DNA of 64,000 bases from Cherax quadricarinatus (GCF_038502225.1 NC_091298.1:35943344-36007343); one strand, 5' to 3'; counted from the first letter of the stretch, positions 10,381-22,902 are shown. Numbers and translations: made by a program. The notes: generated from the sequence alone by a model not told the origin.

Positions 10381-12145
10381 AACGAAAATACCTGGTACTG
10401 ACGAGCAGTCATCGATGTCATTGCCTTACCATCTTTGAGATCAAACTTTCTTTATTAGTTTAGTAACTGCTCATAAGCTTTCTTGCTCCAAAAAAGAAAA
10501 AGAAAAATTATTTTGTGTTCCTTTTATTTCCGTTGTTTAAATATTTAGCGCTTAAGTGTTGCTCTGGGTGACTGTCAACTTACAGTGTACAAAATTCAAT
10601 ACTGATTATTCATGTCTTCTATGAATACTGGGCCTTAAGAGCCTTTTTTGATAGGTACCATTTCTTTTATTTTAATTAACTTACTCCAGAACCCGTAGAC
10701 CATCTGACTACAGATCGACCCATCAACGACATATTTTTCATTGTACAACCTCTCTTTTGCATTGAATAGATTAGTTATCTGATACTAATCTTAGTAGAGT
10801 CTGCTAGTCCATGTGCACTGTAAACATTGTTAGACTAGCTCCCTGCATGAAAAGCACGTCATGCACATAACTTGAACCTAGCTGTGAGAAGCCGACGGTT
10901 ATCAAGCCATCTTGTGACGTCATAGGCTCACTTTCGAAATATACCAACAGTCCTAATGGAATGAAGAAGCCTTTTGTAGCAAAGAGTTTCCTTTATAAAT
11001 GTTGATCAGATCAAATGTGTCTTTACATATATTTAGAAGAATATTAACTATATCACATTCATGTTGGAGAATACGGCACCGATTATGACACATTGACTGA
11101 AAGGCGTTTTCGTAAAGATGAAATAATTGAAATTTATGCAGAGTTTTGTGATGTAAGCCACGGCTGCTTTTCGTTACGTGCTTATAGTTCGTGCTAGTGT
11201 TATCATCCTGGGACATCCTCACTCTCACAGCAGACCTGTGACTTGAGGGAGATCCCAAGTTTATCATCCCATTGTTGTTTACCTCGACATGTGATCGACA
11301 TCTCCAATCCTTCTCCAGCCTGGCCTTCGACGAAGCTCCTCGACTCACGATACCTGTTAATAGAACCCAATAAACCTCAGTCTCGCCTGCTTGTGTTTGC
11401 CTCTATTCGTTGAACTGTTTGAACAAGTACTTTACCATTACATTTGACATATGCTCATTATATTTTCCGGCACGGCAAGAGCGCATTTGCTTAATATACT
11501 TGATGGCGAGCGTTGGTAGTAGCGTGTTCGTACAGCTATGCCAGTGAGAAAGAGGGAATACGAGAGAGAGAGATGGAAAGGCATGAATTTATGTGTGAGC
11601 ACCAAGGAAGGCAGCAGAGGACATCCCTCTACCCACTGATAATCAGGGACCATCGTCACTGGAACCAGCTTGGACTCACCTGCATTACCTGCTCAGGCCA
11701 GTATCAGTACTGCAAGTCATCATCTTCAAGCTACCTGCCTCTCTAGCCACATTACTGTTAATCACGGCCTAACAGATGAGAGGCCGTATTGTTCTTGGCA
11801 CGGAGAGTTCCTTGTGGCAAAGTCAGCCCTAATTGCATTTTCACGTGTGAAGATGTAATTAGTGCTGACCTGACCAGCACCAAAACGCCACACACATCAG
11901 CCCGCTGCCTGCTTCGCCGAATCACTCGTTAACTCTGCTACTCACTTTAGCGTGAATTTCTGGCATAATTGTGTGTTCTTCGTTCTGGGTTGCTGCTCGT
12001 GTTTACTTTACTGAGTTTCCAACTGTCATGTTCACCTCAACACCAGGATAACCCAACAAGCTGTTGTCACATCGGCATAAAAATATCCTATGTTCACCAG
12101 TTCTGAAATATCTCAGAAAAGTGTAATCCAGACTATAGTGTTAAG
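10381..12145. other. No recognised feature
   Basis: About 1.8 kb with no long frame and no repeat family that I recognise. Short frames near 10953-11348 and 11438-11746 show no domain and are likely chance. Confidence 0.45.
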
Positions 12146-12548
12146 ATTTTTTTTGTATATTTTATATAAAACGTAATATTACAATATAAAAAATAAATAT
12201 ATAGAAAACCACCATCCCTTAACAAACAGGCATCCAAATGAGAATTCATAAGTCCAGTACACCATATGAATTGCGCAACATTCGGACAGTCGCTATGTAC
12301 ACTTGGAGTCACCTAGGATGTTCATCATGCATAAATAAAAATCAGATAAGAGCTTTGTGGCCACATATGTCATCCTAGTACAAAAATGCACTAAAAGACA
12401 AGCTATAATAAATCATATACCACTATCTCCTCCACCACAATAGATATTGTATAATCACATAGCTAGACCTATAGCATATATGTTTACCAACATATTTTAT
12501 AACACTTAAAACATTATGACAAAATAATAATATAAAACATCAATACAC

Positions 12549-14659
12549 GATGTTACATTACAGTGGTTCGAGCCCATAATAACAATATTTAAATGTTACA
12601 TTACAGTGGTTCAAACCCATAATAACAATATATAAATGTTACATTACAGTGATTCAAACCCATAATAACAATATATAAATGTTACATTACAGTGGTACAA
12701 ACCCATAATAACAATATATAAATGTTACATTACAGTGGTACAAACCCATAATAACAATATATAAATGTTACATTACAGTGATTCAAACCCATAATAACAA
12801 TATATAAATGTTACATTACAGTGGTACAAACCCATAATAACAATATATAAATGTTACATTACAGTGGTACAAACCCATAATAACAATATATAAATGTTAC
12901 ATTACAGTGGTGCAAACCCATAATAACAATATATAAATGTTACATTACAGTGGTTCAAACCCATAATAATAATAATATATAAATGTTACATTACAGTGGT
13001 ACAAACCCATAATAACAATATATAAATGTTACATTACAGTGGTTCAAACCCATAATAACAATATATAAATGTTACATTACAGTGGTACAAACCCATAATA
13101 ACAATATATAAATGTTACATTACAGTGGTACAAACCCATAATAACAATATATAAATGTTACATTACAGTGGTACAAACACATAATAATATATAAATGTTA
13201 CATTACAGTGGTTCAAACACATAATAACAATATATAAATGTTACATTACAGTGGTACAAACCCATAATAACAATATATAAATGTTACATTACAGTGGTTC
13301 AAACCCATAATAACAATATATAAATGTTACATTACAGTGGTACAAACCCATAATAACAATATATAAATGTTACATTACAGTGGTTCAAACCCATAATAAC
13401 AATATATAAATGTTACATTACAGTGGTACAAACCCATAATAACAATATATAAATGTTACATTACAGTGGTACAAACCCATAATAACAATATATAAATGTT
13501 ACATTACAGTGGTTCAAACCCATAATAACAATATATAAATGTTACATTACAGTGGTACAAACCCATAATAACAATATATAAATGTTACATTACAGTGGTT
13601 CAAACCCATAATAACAATATATAAATGTTACATTACAGTGGTACAAACCCATAATAACAATATATAAATGTTACATTACAGTGGTTCAAACCCATAATAA
13701 CAATATATAAATGTTACATTACAGTGGTACAAACCCATAATAACAATATATAAATGTTACATTACAGTGATTCAAACCCATAATAACAATATATAAATGT
13801 TACATTACAGTGGTACAAACCCATAATAACAATATATAAATGTTACATTACAGTGGTTCAAACCCATAATAACAATATATAAATGTTACATTACAGTGGT
13901 TCAAACCCATAATAACAATATATAAATGTTACATTACAGTGGTACAAACCCATAATAACAATATATAAATGTTACATTACAGTGGTTCAAACCCATAATA
14001 ACAATATATAAATGTTACATTACAGTGGTTCAAACCCATAATAACAATATATAAATGTTACATTACAGTGGTTCAAACCCATAATAATAATAATATATAA
14101 ATGTTACATTACAGTGGTACAAACCCATAATAACAATATATAAATGTTACATTACAGTGGTACAAACCCATAATAACAATATATAAATGTTACATTACAG
14201 TGGTACAAACCCATAATAACAATATATAAATGTTACATAACAGTGGTTCAAACCCATAATAACAATATATAAATGTTACATTACAGTGGTTCAAACCCAT
14301 AATAACAATATATAAATGTTACATTACAGTGGTACAAACCCATAATAACAATATATAAATGTTACATTACAGTGGTACAAACACATAATAACAATATATA
14401 AATGTTACATTACAGTGGTTCAAACACATAATAACAATATATAAATGTTACATTACAGTGGTACAAACCCATAATAACAATATATAAATGTTACATTACA
14501 GTGGTACAGACACATAATAACAATATATAAATGTTACATTACAGTGGTTCAAACCCATAATAACAATATATAAATGTTACATTACAGTGGTTCAAACACA
14601 TAATAATATATAAATGTTACATTACAGTGGTTCAAACACATAATAACAATATATAAATG
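12549..14659 (+). repeat. Minisatellite, 43-bp unit, about 49 copies
   Basis: The unit is AAATGTTACATTACAGTGGT, then ACAAACCCATAATAACAATATAT. Most units differ by GGTTC versus GGTAC, with rarer GATTC, GGTGC and ACACAT forms. A few units are 3 bp shorter or 6 bp longer through loss or gain of AAC/AAT. The array lies in the 3' UTR of family A copy 2 and is AT-rich. Confidence 0.95.
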
Positions 14660-15531
14660 AAAACAAAACACAGAACGTAAATCGCAACACAAAGAAACAT
14701 ATAGTTTAATATGCAGACATAAAACAGATGTTCATGGAAAACTAGAAATGAAACATTATAACAACCCGTATGCAACATCCCTGTGCAAATAGTTACTATA
14801 AGAATACAGCACACACTACAACCCCCCCCCTATTCCCAACAGCTGTATCTACAGTCACCATCATAACCAAGACTATAAAATAACATTAACATGGTTGAAA
14901 ATAGAAACATTCTGAAACACACTTTATACATAACCACATTCCTGCATAACCGAGGAAAGACAAAAGTATAAACACATGTATAACATACGTACAAAAACCA
15001 CAATGAATACAGCGGTATACACAGACACAGCATACCTCTCCAAAAGCGTAATTAAACCCCTACATAACAATACAGCATAATAAAATAGTCTACGTAAACA
15101 TACCATCACTTAATAGAAGTACTAAGTATTAATAATATATAAAAATTAAAATCCAATAAAATCCAAAAAAAAAGAACATAAATCAACGTATCTTAATACA
15201 GAAGCTTTCTTAAACATGTTTCATACATAGCCACATCCCTGTAAGACACAGGAAGTACATTTGTTAAAAATGATACATTAGCATAATAAGAACCTTCACA
15301 GTCATCTTGCACACAAGAGGCTCACAGTCACATAAAGTACCAGACTTCATACCTTGCTAAATTAAAGCTCCATCTTACTCATACCAGTTTCTCAATCCCT
15401 CACTTCGCATAACACGTCATTAAAAAGTCCCTGACACCAAGCCACTCACTTGACCCACACAACTCGCATTACACCTCTTGTCCTCCAAATGCACCAATCA
15501 CGCCCGCGCCTTCCTCAAGAAGCCAGCCTCG

Positions 15532-18500
15532 TCACGTCCCCTGAATTTGTAATGCCCATAAGTCCTCCACTCTAAAGCTACGATATCCATCTGAAAATTT
15601 GGAATACCATCTATTCCCAGTGATATCCTTATTCCTCCTTTGTGTCCCATAAAATATTGCTGCCAGGGCCCTAATTCGCTCCCCTACCGTCGCTCTCCGT
15701 AAAACCCACGACGTATACACGAAGTCGGCTACCAGATAACCCATCGCATTTTGTACCGGCACCCCCTCCCCCCCCCCCACATCCAAGCTTAATGCTCGTA
15801 GAACAGAAATACCACCCCCACCCACCATATGTAAAACCCTGCTAAACCACTCTCTCACTGGTTCCAACCTTTCACAAAAATATACTGCATGGAAAACAGT
15901 GTCAATACCCCCACACTCACAACATTCCCGTCCCTCCTGCACACGCCTATTACCTAATACCTCCCCCGACGGCAATATATTATGGAGAAATTTAAACATT
16001 ACCTCCCCAACCCCAGCCTTCAATCGCAACCCTTGCAGGCGCCCCCATATATCACTTCATGCATACATCGGATACAAACCCACAACCCTAGCAACTACCT
16101 CCCCACCACCCACCCGAGCCAGTGTTCCTATCTTAACCCCGCAGGGTTCCCTTGCATAACACAACAACCTCAACATTCCCTCACACACCTGAACATCCCT
16201 ACCCCTCGCCCAACGTACCAAGTCCCTTCTCACCCATGCCAAACCTGTACCTGTGATTCTGCCCTCCCTCAAATAACTATGTTTAACGTACATACCCAAC
16301 AGCCTTAGATGCAGCGCCATTAACCCCAGCCCTCCCTGGCGTACCGGTAAACACACAACATCTCTCGACTATCAATCACAACCCGAACCCCAAATATAGT
16401 GATACACACGCTTCAACAGACGCTTCGCATCACATGTTTCCAAGGGATATATACCTGCCACATGCCATAGCTTACTATACAGTTTCACATTCACCACAAT
16501 AGCACGCTGGTGCAGCGTCAAACCTCCTGTACGCAAACCCGCTAATCTACCCAAAACCTTATCTACAGCTTCTTTCGAATTCACCTTCCGTGCCTCCAGG
16601 ATATTTTCCATGTGAACAACCCCACATACCTACTTACCAGGGACCAACCTTCAACCTGTTCGTATACCCCACCCACACCATCCCCCACCCTCAATAACAT
16701 CGACTTGTCTCTATTAAGCGTCATCCCTGTTGCCATGCCAAAACTCTCCACCAACTCACTAACCCTAGGTAAATCTTCAGGGTTTGTTAATAGCACTGTG
16801 GTGTCATCAACATATCCAACGATCCCCGGTTCCACAGACACTCCATCCCACACCATCCCTTCCCGTACACCCCAACGCACAGCCCTATAGAACGGGTCCT
16901 GGAGTAATGCAGAGAGAAGCTGCGACACAGGGCATCCCTGCCTTAAGCCCCTTTCCATCCTAACAGGTTGACCTAATCTACCATTCACTTGTACCCTAAC
17001 CGCTGCCTTCTCATACACCTTAGTCCAACTGACGATTTCCCTCCCAAACCCCTGCCATTGCATAAACTTCCACAACGCCTCACGCTCCACACAGTCATAC
17101 GCTGCATGCCAATCTAATGCTAAAACCCCACCCTTGATGTTTCCCCCACTTTCATCTATAAACCTACGTATAATCCCCTGCCCCACACACATCGAATGCC
17201 CAGGCACTCCATATTGACCCTCGTCCAAAACGCTGGCAAGAACACCTTTCAACCTATTTCCCAACACTTTGGCAAAGATCTTGTAATCGCCACACATTAA
17301 GGTGACTGAACGGTAGTCATGCACACATTCACAAGACTTTTTTTTAGGGATCATGACCACTACACCCGTTCTCTGCTGTTCCCCCAACCTACCCTGGTTT
17401 TCATGGCATTTAAATAACTTCACTAAAAACTCACGCAAACACTCCCAGTTTTCCCTATAAAAATTACAAGGGATACCATCAATACCAGGCGATTTACCCA
17501 TGCTCATCCCTTCCACTGCCACCCTAATCTCCTCCTCACTTATAGGCCCACCCAAACTCAATCGATCCTTATGCACTAGATTACAGTTTACCCATTCGCC
17601 CATTGCGCCTAACGCCTCACAATTAACCCCCACACTTTTACCATTCTTCTCGTACCATGCATCCACATAACAACCCATACCCTCTGTAGACGAAAGCACC
17701 TGCCCCTGACGATATCCCGCCAATTGCTCCTGTACCCGCAAACTCATCACTTCCGTTGCCCTACGACGTGTCCCCTGCTCCCGCAAGACATACGCCGACG
17801 GACGGTCCCCCCATAAGACCTCATCAAGGCCCTCTGCAACCCTTGCAGCATCAAAATTGCGATTTTGAATATCCCTAATCCGTTGTTTCAAACCCTCAAT
17901 CTCACCCATCGGATATGCACCCCCCCCTCCCATACAGCATTCTTGTAGTTGACCCTCAAGGTAATTTAAAATCCCACATTGAAACTGCCTCTCTTCCTTT
18001 CCCCTCTTCTGATAAAAATCCCTCACCTTTCCCTTACCTACCGAGTCCCACCACCCAATGACATCAACCCCCCCCCTCCATCAGCCCACCACCTTTTCCA
18101 AGAGCGCGCAAAAGATTCCTTCCCCTCCCCTATTTTCAATAACCCAACATTCATCTTCCAGAAACCTCTGAAACGCTTCGGCAAACCCTCCCAATTTAAA
18201 TCCACCAGAACCCCACGATGATCAAAGAAGCTTACATTCAACGCACACACACTGCTCACCCTCACCCCCCGAGATACATAAATACGATCAAGCCTCGCCG
18301 CATAATCAAGCTTAATGAACGTATGCGTCACTCCGCTCACCTCCCCTCCAACATTCACACCTCTCCCTAGGCTCTACATCCTTACGTCGGACAACACAGT
18401 TCCAATCACCCCCTATAATTGTAATACCTGGCAGCGATCTGAAATGGTAGACAAGGACATCCCTAAAGAATCTATTTTTAACACCCATATCCCCTTCCGC

Positions 18501-18843
18501 CGGCCCATACACCCCAATGAAACCCACCTGAACCTCTCCCCACATACCCTCGACCCTAACCACCCGCCCCTCCTCCCCTACCTCACACCTATGCAAAAGA
18601 AACGGGCTGGCTTCCTTAATTAATAGCGCCACACCACCTTTCAGTCGTCTAGAGCAACCCATGTACACGTCATATCCGGTAATTGACAATTCACCTAAAT
18701 ATTTATAATTATGCTCCTGCAAGAACACAAGGTCTGGCACATATCTCCTCAAATAACCCTCCAGAACTTTACATTTGCCCACTGCCTTCAACCCATTAAC
18801 ATTTAAAGTAAGACACCTGAAGGCCGTAATGAGGGCTTTCCCT
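15532..18843 (-). pseudogene. Family A LINE ORF2: endonuclease, reverse transcriptase, zf-RVT
   Basis: ORF2 can be read in pieces. The exonuclease/endonuclease/phosphatase fold starts at LTLNVNGLK (about 18825), with FLQEHN, VYGPAEGD and GGDWNC motifs. The reverse transcriptase lies within an open stretch 18026-16581 (GIDGIPCNFY, DYRSVTLMCGDYKIFAK, LALDWHAAYDCVER, LRQGCPVSQLL, VGYVDDTTVLL). The zf-RVT domain is near 15880-15950 (CCECGGIDTVFHAVYFCE). Breaks occur near 18320, 18030, 16600, 16360 and 16040. The catalytic box is YVDD rather than YADD in all family A copies. The known role is target cleavage and priming of cDNA. The breaks make this copy dead. Confidence 0.8.
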
Positions 18844-18867
18844 TAGACACCCTAACTTGGAAATAAA

Positions 18868-18884
18868 TGGTATAAAATACCGAC
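18868..18884 (-). other. Terminal hairpin of PLE family 3
   Basis: On the minus strand TGTC is followed by GGTAT-TTT-ATACC, a 5-bp stem with a 3-nt loop. Equivalent hairpins occur at one end of each PLE-type element in this window. Confidence 0.6.
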
Positions 18885-18924
18885 ACAATGGCAATATAAA
18901 CACAAATGCAGTATAATGTGATCC

Positions 18925-18973
18925 TTTATTGACTACGTTTCGCCCACACAGTGGGCTTTTTCAAGTCACAAAC
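18925..18973 (-). ncRNA. Hammerhead ribozyme motif, PLE family 3 (left arm)
   Basis: Minus strand order: helix I GAC; core UUGAAAA plus A; helix II GCCCAC-UGU-GUGGGC; GAAA; helix III ACGU; A; helix I GUC; then AAUAAAG. The inner helix I bases and helix II are complementary. The core has U for C3 and A for G8, a pair-preserving double change. Confidence 0.6.
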
Positions 18974-19137
18974 AGAACTACCTGGGGTGGAAGGAACGCG
19001 AGTATTTATAGTCCGGCTGAGGTCAGGTGAAGAATGCTGCATCTGATGATGTACCGAGTTGGGTTGTAGAGTCTAAAAACTTGGGTAGCTTGGAAAGGAG
19101 ACTGGACAAGTTGGTGAGCAGACCTTCTACAGTGTTC

Positions 19138-19845
19138 TTATGTGGGATAGCGATGAAGAAGTTTCTTGGCAAGTGGTTCAGCTATGTTATAGAAGCCACT
19201 ATTCTGGTTGAAGTTGTCGGATATAGAAATAAGTGATGATTCCAGGATTCTTCGGTATTGAGTGTTGTCTTCTGTGGCGATAAGTCTTGAGTTTCTGTAG
19301 TTTATCAAGTGGTTGTGTGAATTACGGTGTTGTACGCAGGCATTCCTTGTGTCGTCAGACCTGCTTGCGTATTGGTGTTCTGAAATACGTGTTTGGAGGT
19401 CCCTTGATGTTTCGCCCACGTATAACTTGTTGCAGTCATTACAAGGGATTATGTATACCCCTGCAGAGGATGGAGGCTTGTCCTGCCTACTACTGGTGAT
19501 GTCCTTGATGGTCGTGGTTGTGGAGGTAGATACTTGGAATGATGTTTTGGCAAAGATGTTGGAAACATGTTTGGCAATGGAGTTGGTGGGAAGGACTATG
19601 TATCTCTTCTCGGCAGTGTCTTCTCTGGGTGTGTTGAAGATGTTTAGTTCTCGCCGTCTGCAGTCTCTGATGAAGTGACGAGGATAGTGGAGTTTGGAAA
19701 ATACCTGTTCAATTATAGTGCATTCTTCCTCAAGGAACTCGTTGCTGCAGATTCTGAGTGCACGCAGGAAGAAGCCTATAATTACACCACGTTTGGTTTT
19801 GGTGTCGTGGTGAGAGTAGAAGTGGAGAAGAACCCACCAACCAAA
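19138..19845 (-). pseudogene. Penelope-like element C-terminus with GIY-YIG endonuclease (left arm)
   Basis: This is the mirror of the plus-strand frame 19836-20543 and gives the same protein apart from a few differences. It contains the end of the reverse-transcriptase region and a GIY-YIG nuclease (GVYIIPCNDC, then LYVGETSRDLQTRISEHQ). It is truncated at the palindrome centre and lacks the catalytic reverse-transcriptase domain. The partial frame is open, but it cannot encode a working element. Confidence 0.75.
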
Positions 19846-20543
19846 ACGATCTTCTCCACTTCTACTCTCACCACGACACCAAAACCAAACGTGGTGTAAT
19901 TATAGGCTTCTTCCTGCGTGCACTCAGAATCTGCAGCAACGAGTTCCTTGAGGAAGAATGCACTATAATTGAACAGGTATTTTCCAAACTCCACTATCCT
20001 CGTCACTTCATCAGAGACTGCAGACGGCGAGCACTAAACATCTTCAACACACCCAGAGAAGACACTGCCGAGAAGAGATACATAGTCCTTCCCACCAACT
20101 CCATTGCCAAACATGTTTCCAACATCTTTGCCAAAACATCATTCCAAGTATCTACCTCCACAACCACGACCATCAAGGACATCACCAGTAGTAGGCAGGA
20201 CAAGCCTCCATCCTCTGCAGGGGTATACATAATCCCTTGTAATGACTGCAACAAGTTATACGTGGGCGAAACATCAAGGGACCTCCAAACACGTATTTCA
20301 GAACACCAATACGCAAGCAGGTCTGACGACACAAGGAATGCCTGCGTACAACACCGTAATTCACACAACCACTTGATAAACTACAGAAACTCAAGACTTA
20401 TCGCCACAGAAGACAACACTCAATACCGAAGAATCCTGGAATCATCACTTATTTCTATATCCGACAACTTCAACCAGAATAGTGGCTTCTATAACATAGC
20501 TGAACCACTTGCCAAGAAACTTCTTCATCGCTATCCCACATAA
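19836..20543 (+). pseudogene. Penelope-like element C-terminus with GIY-YIG endonuclease (right arm)
   Basis: The frame is open for 235 codons and ends at TAA (20541-20543). The C-terminal half has the GIY-YIG signature: GVYIIP, then a CNDC cysteine pair typical of the Neptune/Poseidon-type PLE zinc-finger variant, then LYVGETSRDLQTR, SEHQ and a later E in RRILESSLIS. In PLEs this domain nicks target DNA to start reverse transcription. The N-terminal part (KRGVIIGFFLRALRICS, HYPRHFIRDCRRR) is the region after the reverse-transcriptase core. It is 5'-truncated at the palindrome centre. The 3' UTR carries TATA-like and hammerhead motifs. Confidence 0.8.
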
Positions 20544-20708
20544 GATCACTGTAGAAGGTCTGCTCACCAACTTGTCCAGTCTCCTTTCCAAGCTACCCAA
20601 GTTTTTAGACTCTACAACCCAACTCGGTACATCATCAGATGCAGCATTCTTCACCTGACCTCAGCCGGACTATAAATACTCGCGTTCCTTCCACCCCAGG
20701 TAGTTCTA

Positions 20709-20757
20709 TTTGTGACTTGAAAAAGCCCACTGTGTGGGCGAAACGTAGTCAATAAAG
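20709..20757 (+). ncRNA. Hammerhead ribozyme motif, PLE family 3 (right arm)
   Basis: Mirror of 18925-18973: GAC, UUGAAAA core with an extra A, helix II GCCCAC/GUGGGC, GAAACGUA and GUC, followed by AAUAAAG. It lies about 170 bases after the stop codon of the GIY-YIG frame, in the 3' UTR. Confidence 0.6.
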
Positions 20758-20794
20758 GATCACATTATACTGCATTTGTGTTTATATTGCCATT

Positions 20795-22768
20795 AATAAT
20801 GTACACAGTGCCCAGAGTATATTCATTCCCCAGAGAGAAATTAGGTCTAATAATAACGATCCCAAATGGGTTAACAGGAGGCTAAAGCATCTATTAGGGG
20901 AGAAAAGGGGAATTTATAGGCGCATCAGAAGAGGAGAGGTTAACCTTACTGACCAATATGTTCAGCTTAAAAGAGAAGTAAAAAAAGCGATTAGAAAGGC
21001 TAAACGTGACTATGAAATTAGAGTTGCTAATGAATCAAAGACTAATCCAAAGGGGTTCTTTCAAGTGTATAGGACGAAGGTGAAGGAAAAAGTAGGACCT
21101 CTGAAATCTGGGAATGGACAGCTGACGGATAATGAACTGGAAATGTGTTCCTTATTTAATGACTATTTTTTGTCAGTTTTTACACAGGAAGATGTAAATG
21201 AGATTCCAGTAATCAACAATTATTTAGTTCCTGATGAATTCAAGTTAACTAATATTACTGTCACGAGGGACATGGTTATTAAACAGATAGACAAACTGAA
21301 ACAAAATAAGTCCCCGGGACCCGATGAGTTGTTTTCAAGGGTACTTAAGGAATGCAAGATGGAGCTTAGTCAGCCATTAACGAGTGTATTCAATGCGTCC
21401 ATCCTTACCAGTGTTGTGCCAGAGATGTGGAAGATGGCTAATGTGGTTCCTATATTCAAATCAGGGGATAAGTCCACTCCTTCAAATTACCGTCCAATAA
21501 GCCTGACATCTATAGTAGGCAAGTTATTAGAATCAATTATAGCTGACATTATCAGAAGTCACCTTGAAGAGCATAACTTGATAAATGAATCTCAGCATGG
21601 ATTCACGAGAGGTCGTTCCTGCCTGACAAACTTACTGACGTTCTTCAATAGAACATTTGAGGCAGTTGACAGTGATAAGGAATATGATATTGTTTATTTG
21701 GATTTTAGTAAAGCCTTCGACAGAGTACCTCACAAGAGACTCTTAAGAAAAGTGGCAGCTCATGGTATAGGAGGTAAAGTTCTAGCATGGATTGAGGCAT
21801 GGCTTACCAATAGAAAGCAGAGAGTTACCATTAATGGAGTGAAATCTGAATGGGGATTAGTCACTAGTGGCGTTCCACAAGGATCAGTTTTAGGCCCTCT
21901 CTTGTTCATAATTTACATTAATGACCTTGATGAAGGGATTACTAGTGACATGAGTAAGTTTGCTGATGATACAAAGATAGGCCGTATAATTCACTCTGAG
22001 GAGGATATCAATGAACTCCAGGACGATTTGAACAAATTAATGTCTTGGTCTGAGAAATGGCAGATGAAGTTTAATGTGGATAAGTGTAAGGTACTTGCCC
22101 TTGGTAATGAAAATAACCCTCGAAGCTATAATCTAGGTGAAGTAGAGCTTGGTCATACAGAAAGTGAAAAAGACTTGGGAGTCATGGTAAGCAGAAATCT
22201 AAAGCCAAGACAGCAGTGCCTCAGTGTGCGCAACAAGGCCAACAGATTACTTGGATTTATCTCAAGAAGTATAAGTAACAGAAGTCCAAAAGTTATTTTA
22301 CAGCTCTATACATCACTAGTGAGGCCTCATTTAGATTATGCTGCTCAGTTTTGGTCCCCTTACTACAGGATGGACATAGACTCATTAGAGAACATACAGA
22401 GAAGAATGACTAAAATGATTTACTGTGTAAGGAACCTCCCGTATGAAGATAGACTTAAAGCCTTAAATCTCCACTCTCTGGAGAGGCGTAGAATGAGGGG
22501 AGATATCATTGAAGTGTATAAGTGGATGACGGGCATAAACAAGGGAGACATTAATAAAGTACTGAGGGTGTCGAACCAGGTAAGAACCAGGAATAATGGA
22601 TTTAAGTTGGATAAATTTAGATTTAGAAAGGACATAGGTAAGTACTGGTTTTCTAACAGAGTTGTAGATGCGTGGAACAGTCTTCCCAGTGGGGTGATAG
22701 AGGCTAGGACCTTGGGTAGCTTTAAGAAGAGACTGGACAAATATTTGAGTGGGAGGGGCTGGGTTTGA
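20795..22768 (+). CDS. CR1-type LINE ORF2: reverse transcriptase, endonuclease truncated
   Basis: A single open frame of 657 codons starts exactly where the PLE palindrome ends and stops at TGA (22766-22768). It begins in the linker between endonuclease and reverse transcriptase (DPKWVNRRLK). Reverse-transcriptase motifs in order are VVPIFKSGD and NYRPISLTS (about 21450-21510), LDFSKAFDRVPH (catalytic A, about 21697), SGVPQGSVLGPLLF (about 21865) and FADDTK (catalytic C, about 21960). The C-terminal region is a typical CR1 arm (HLDYAAQFWSPYY, SLERRRMRGDIIEVYKW). The AP-like endonuclease is missing, so it could not insert on its own, but the frame is intact, suggesting a recent insertion. Confidence 0.85.
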   Translation, partial: NNVHSAQSIFIPQREIRSNNNDPKWVNRRLKHLLGEKRGIYRRIRRGEVNLTDQYVQLKREVKKAIRKAKRDYEIRVANESKTNPKGFFQVYRTKVKEKVGPLKSGNGQLTDNELEMCSLFNDYFLSVFTQEDVNEIPVINNYLVPDEFKLTNITVTRDMVIKQIDKLKQNKSPGPDELFSRVLKECKMELSQPLTSVFNASILTSVVPEMWKMANVVPIFKSGDKSTPSNYRPISLTSIVGKLLESIIADIIRSHLEEHNLINESQHGFTRGRSCLTNLLTFFNRTFEAVDSDKEYDIVYLDFSKAFDRVPHKRLLRKVAAHGIGGKVLAWIEAWLTNRKQRVTINGVKSEWGLVTSGVPQGSVLGPLLFIIYINDLDEGITSDMSKFADDTKIGRIIHSEEDINELQDDLNKLMSWSEKWQMKFNVDKCKVLALGNENNPRSYNLGEVELGHTESEKDLGVMVSRNLKPRQQCLSVRNKANRLLGFISRSISNRSPKVILQLYTSLVRPHLDYAAQFWSPYYRMDIDSLENIQRRMTKMIYCVRNLPYEDRLKALNLHSLERRRMRGDIIEVYKWMTGINKGDINKVLRVSNQVRTRNNGFKLDKFRFRKDIGKYWFSNRVVDAWNSLPSGVIEARTLGSFKKRLDKYLSGRGWV

Positions 22769-22902
22769 TTGGTGTTGGGGGGTGCAGGAGTTGTTTCTTG
22801 AGTAGCTTTAGGTAGATGTCGTTTTGATAAGGACCTGCCTCGTATGGGCCAGTAGGCCTTCTGCAGTGTTCCTACATTCTTATGTTCTTATGTTCTTAAC
22901 CA
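20795..22902 (+). mobile_element. CR1-type LINE, 5'-truncated, intact 3' end
   Basis: The 3' UTR (22769-22902) ends with GGGCCAGTAGGCCTTCTGCA and repeats of TTCTTATG, the CR1-type octamer terminus. The 5' end coincides with the PLE palindrome boundary at 20794. The right end abuts an inverted family A ORF1 fragment. Confidence 0.8.

Larger units (their letters stand above)
12148..18855 (-). mobile_element. Family A LINE copy 2 (ORF2 plus long 3' UTR), 5'-truncated
   Basis: On the minus strand it begins at about 18855, just before ORF2, continues through ORF2 (stop at 15532) and a 3.4-kb 3' UTR, and ends at an A-run (T-run at about 12148-12156) preceded by TTTTATATAAAATATA. It lacks ORF1. The 3' UTR carries a 43-bp minisatellite unrelated in sequence to the 41-bp one in copy 1. 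I found no clear target-site duplication. Confidence 0.7.
18887..20794. repeat. Large palindrome of two PLE 3' halves, arms about 954 bp
   Basis: The two halves are inverted copies centred at 19840/19841; mirrored positions sum to 39681. Arms differ at only a few sites. The innermost 20 bases or so (about 19831-19850) form the unpaired turn. Both arms point outward, so the PLE 5'-truncated ends face each other and the 3' ends lie outside. The minus arm continues past 18887 through a hairpin (about 18868-18884); the plus arm stops at 20794. Confidence 0.95.

Noticed and set aside
12549..14659. CRISPR-like array of about 49 repeats
   Set aside because: The units are contiguous, with no variable spacers of constant size, and the genome is eukaryotic. 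It is a minisatellite.
15899..18623. Plus-strand proline/threonine-rich frames
   Set aside because: Antisense shadows of the family A ORF2.
20795..22768. A host gene coding a 657-residue protein
   Set aside because: Reverse-transcriptase motifs and a CR1 3' tail show that it is a truncated retrotransposon.
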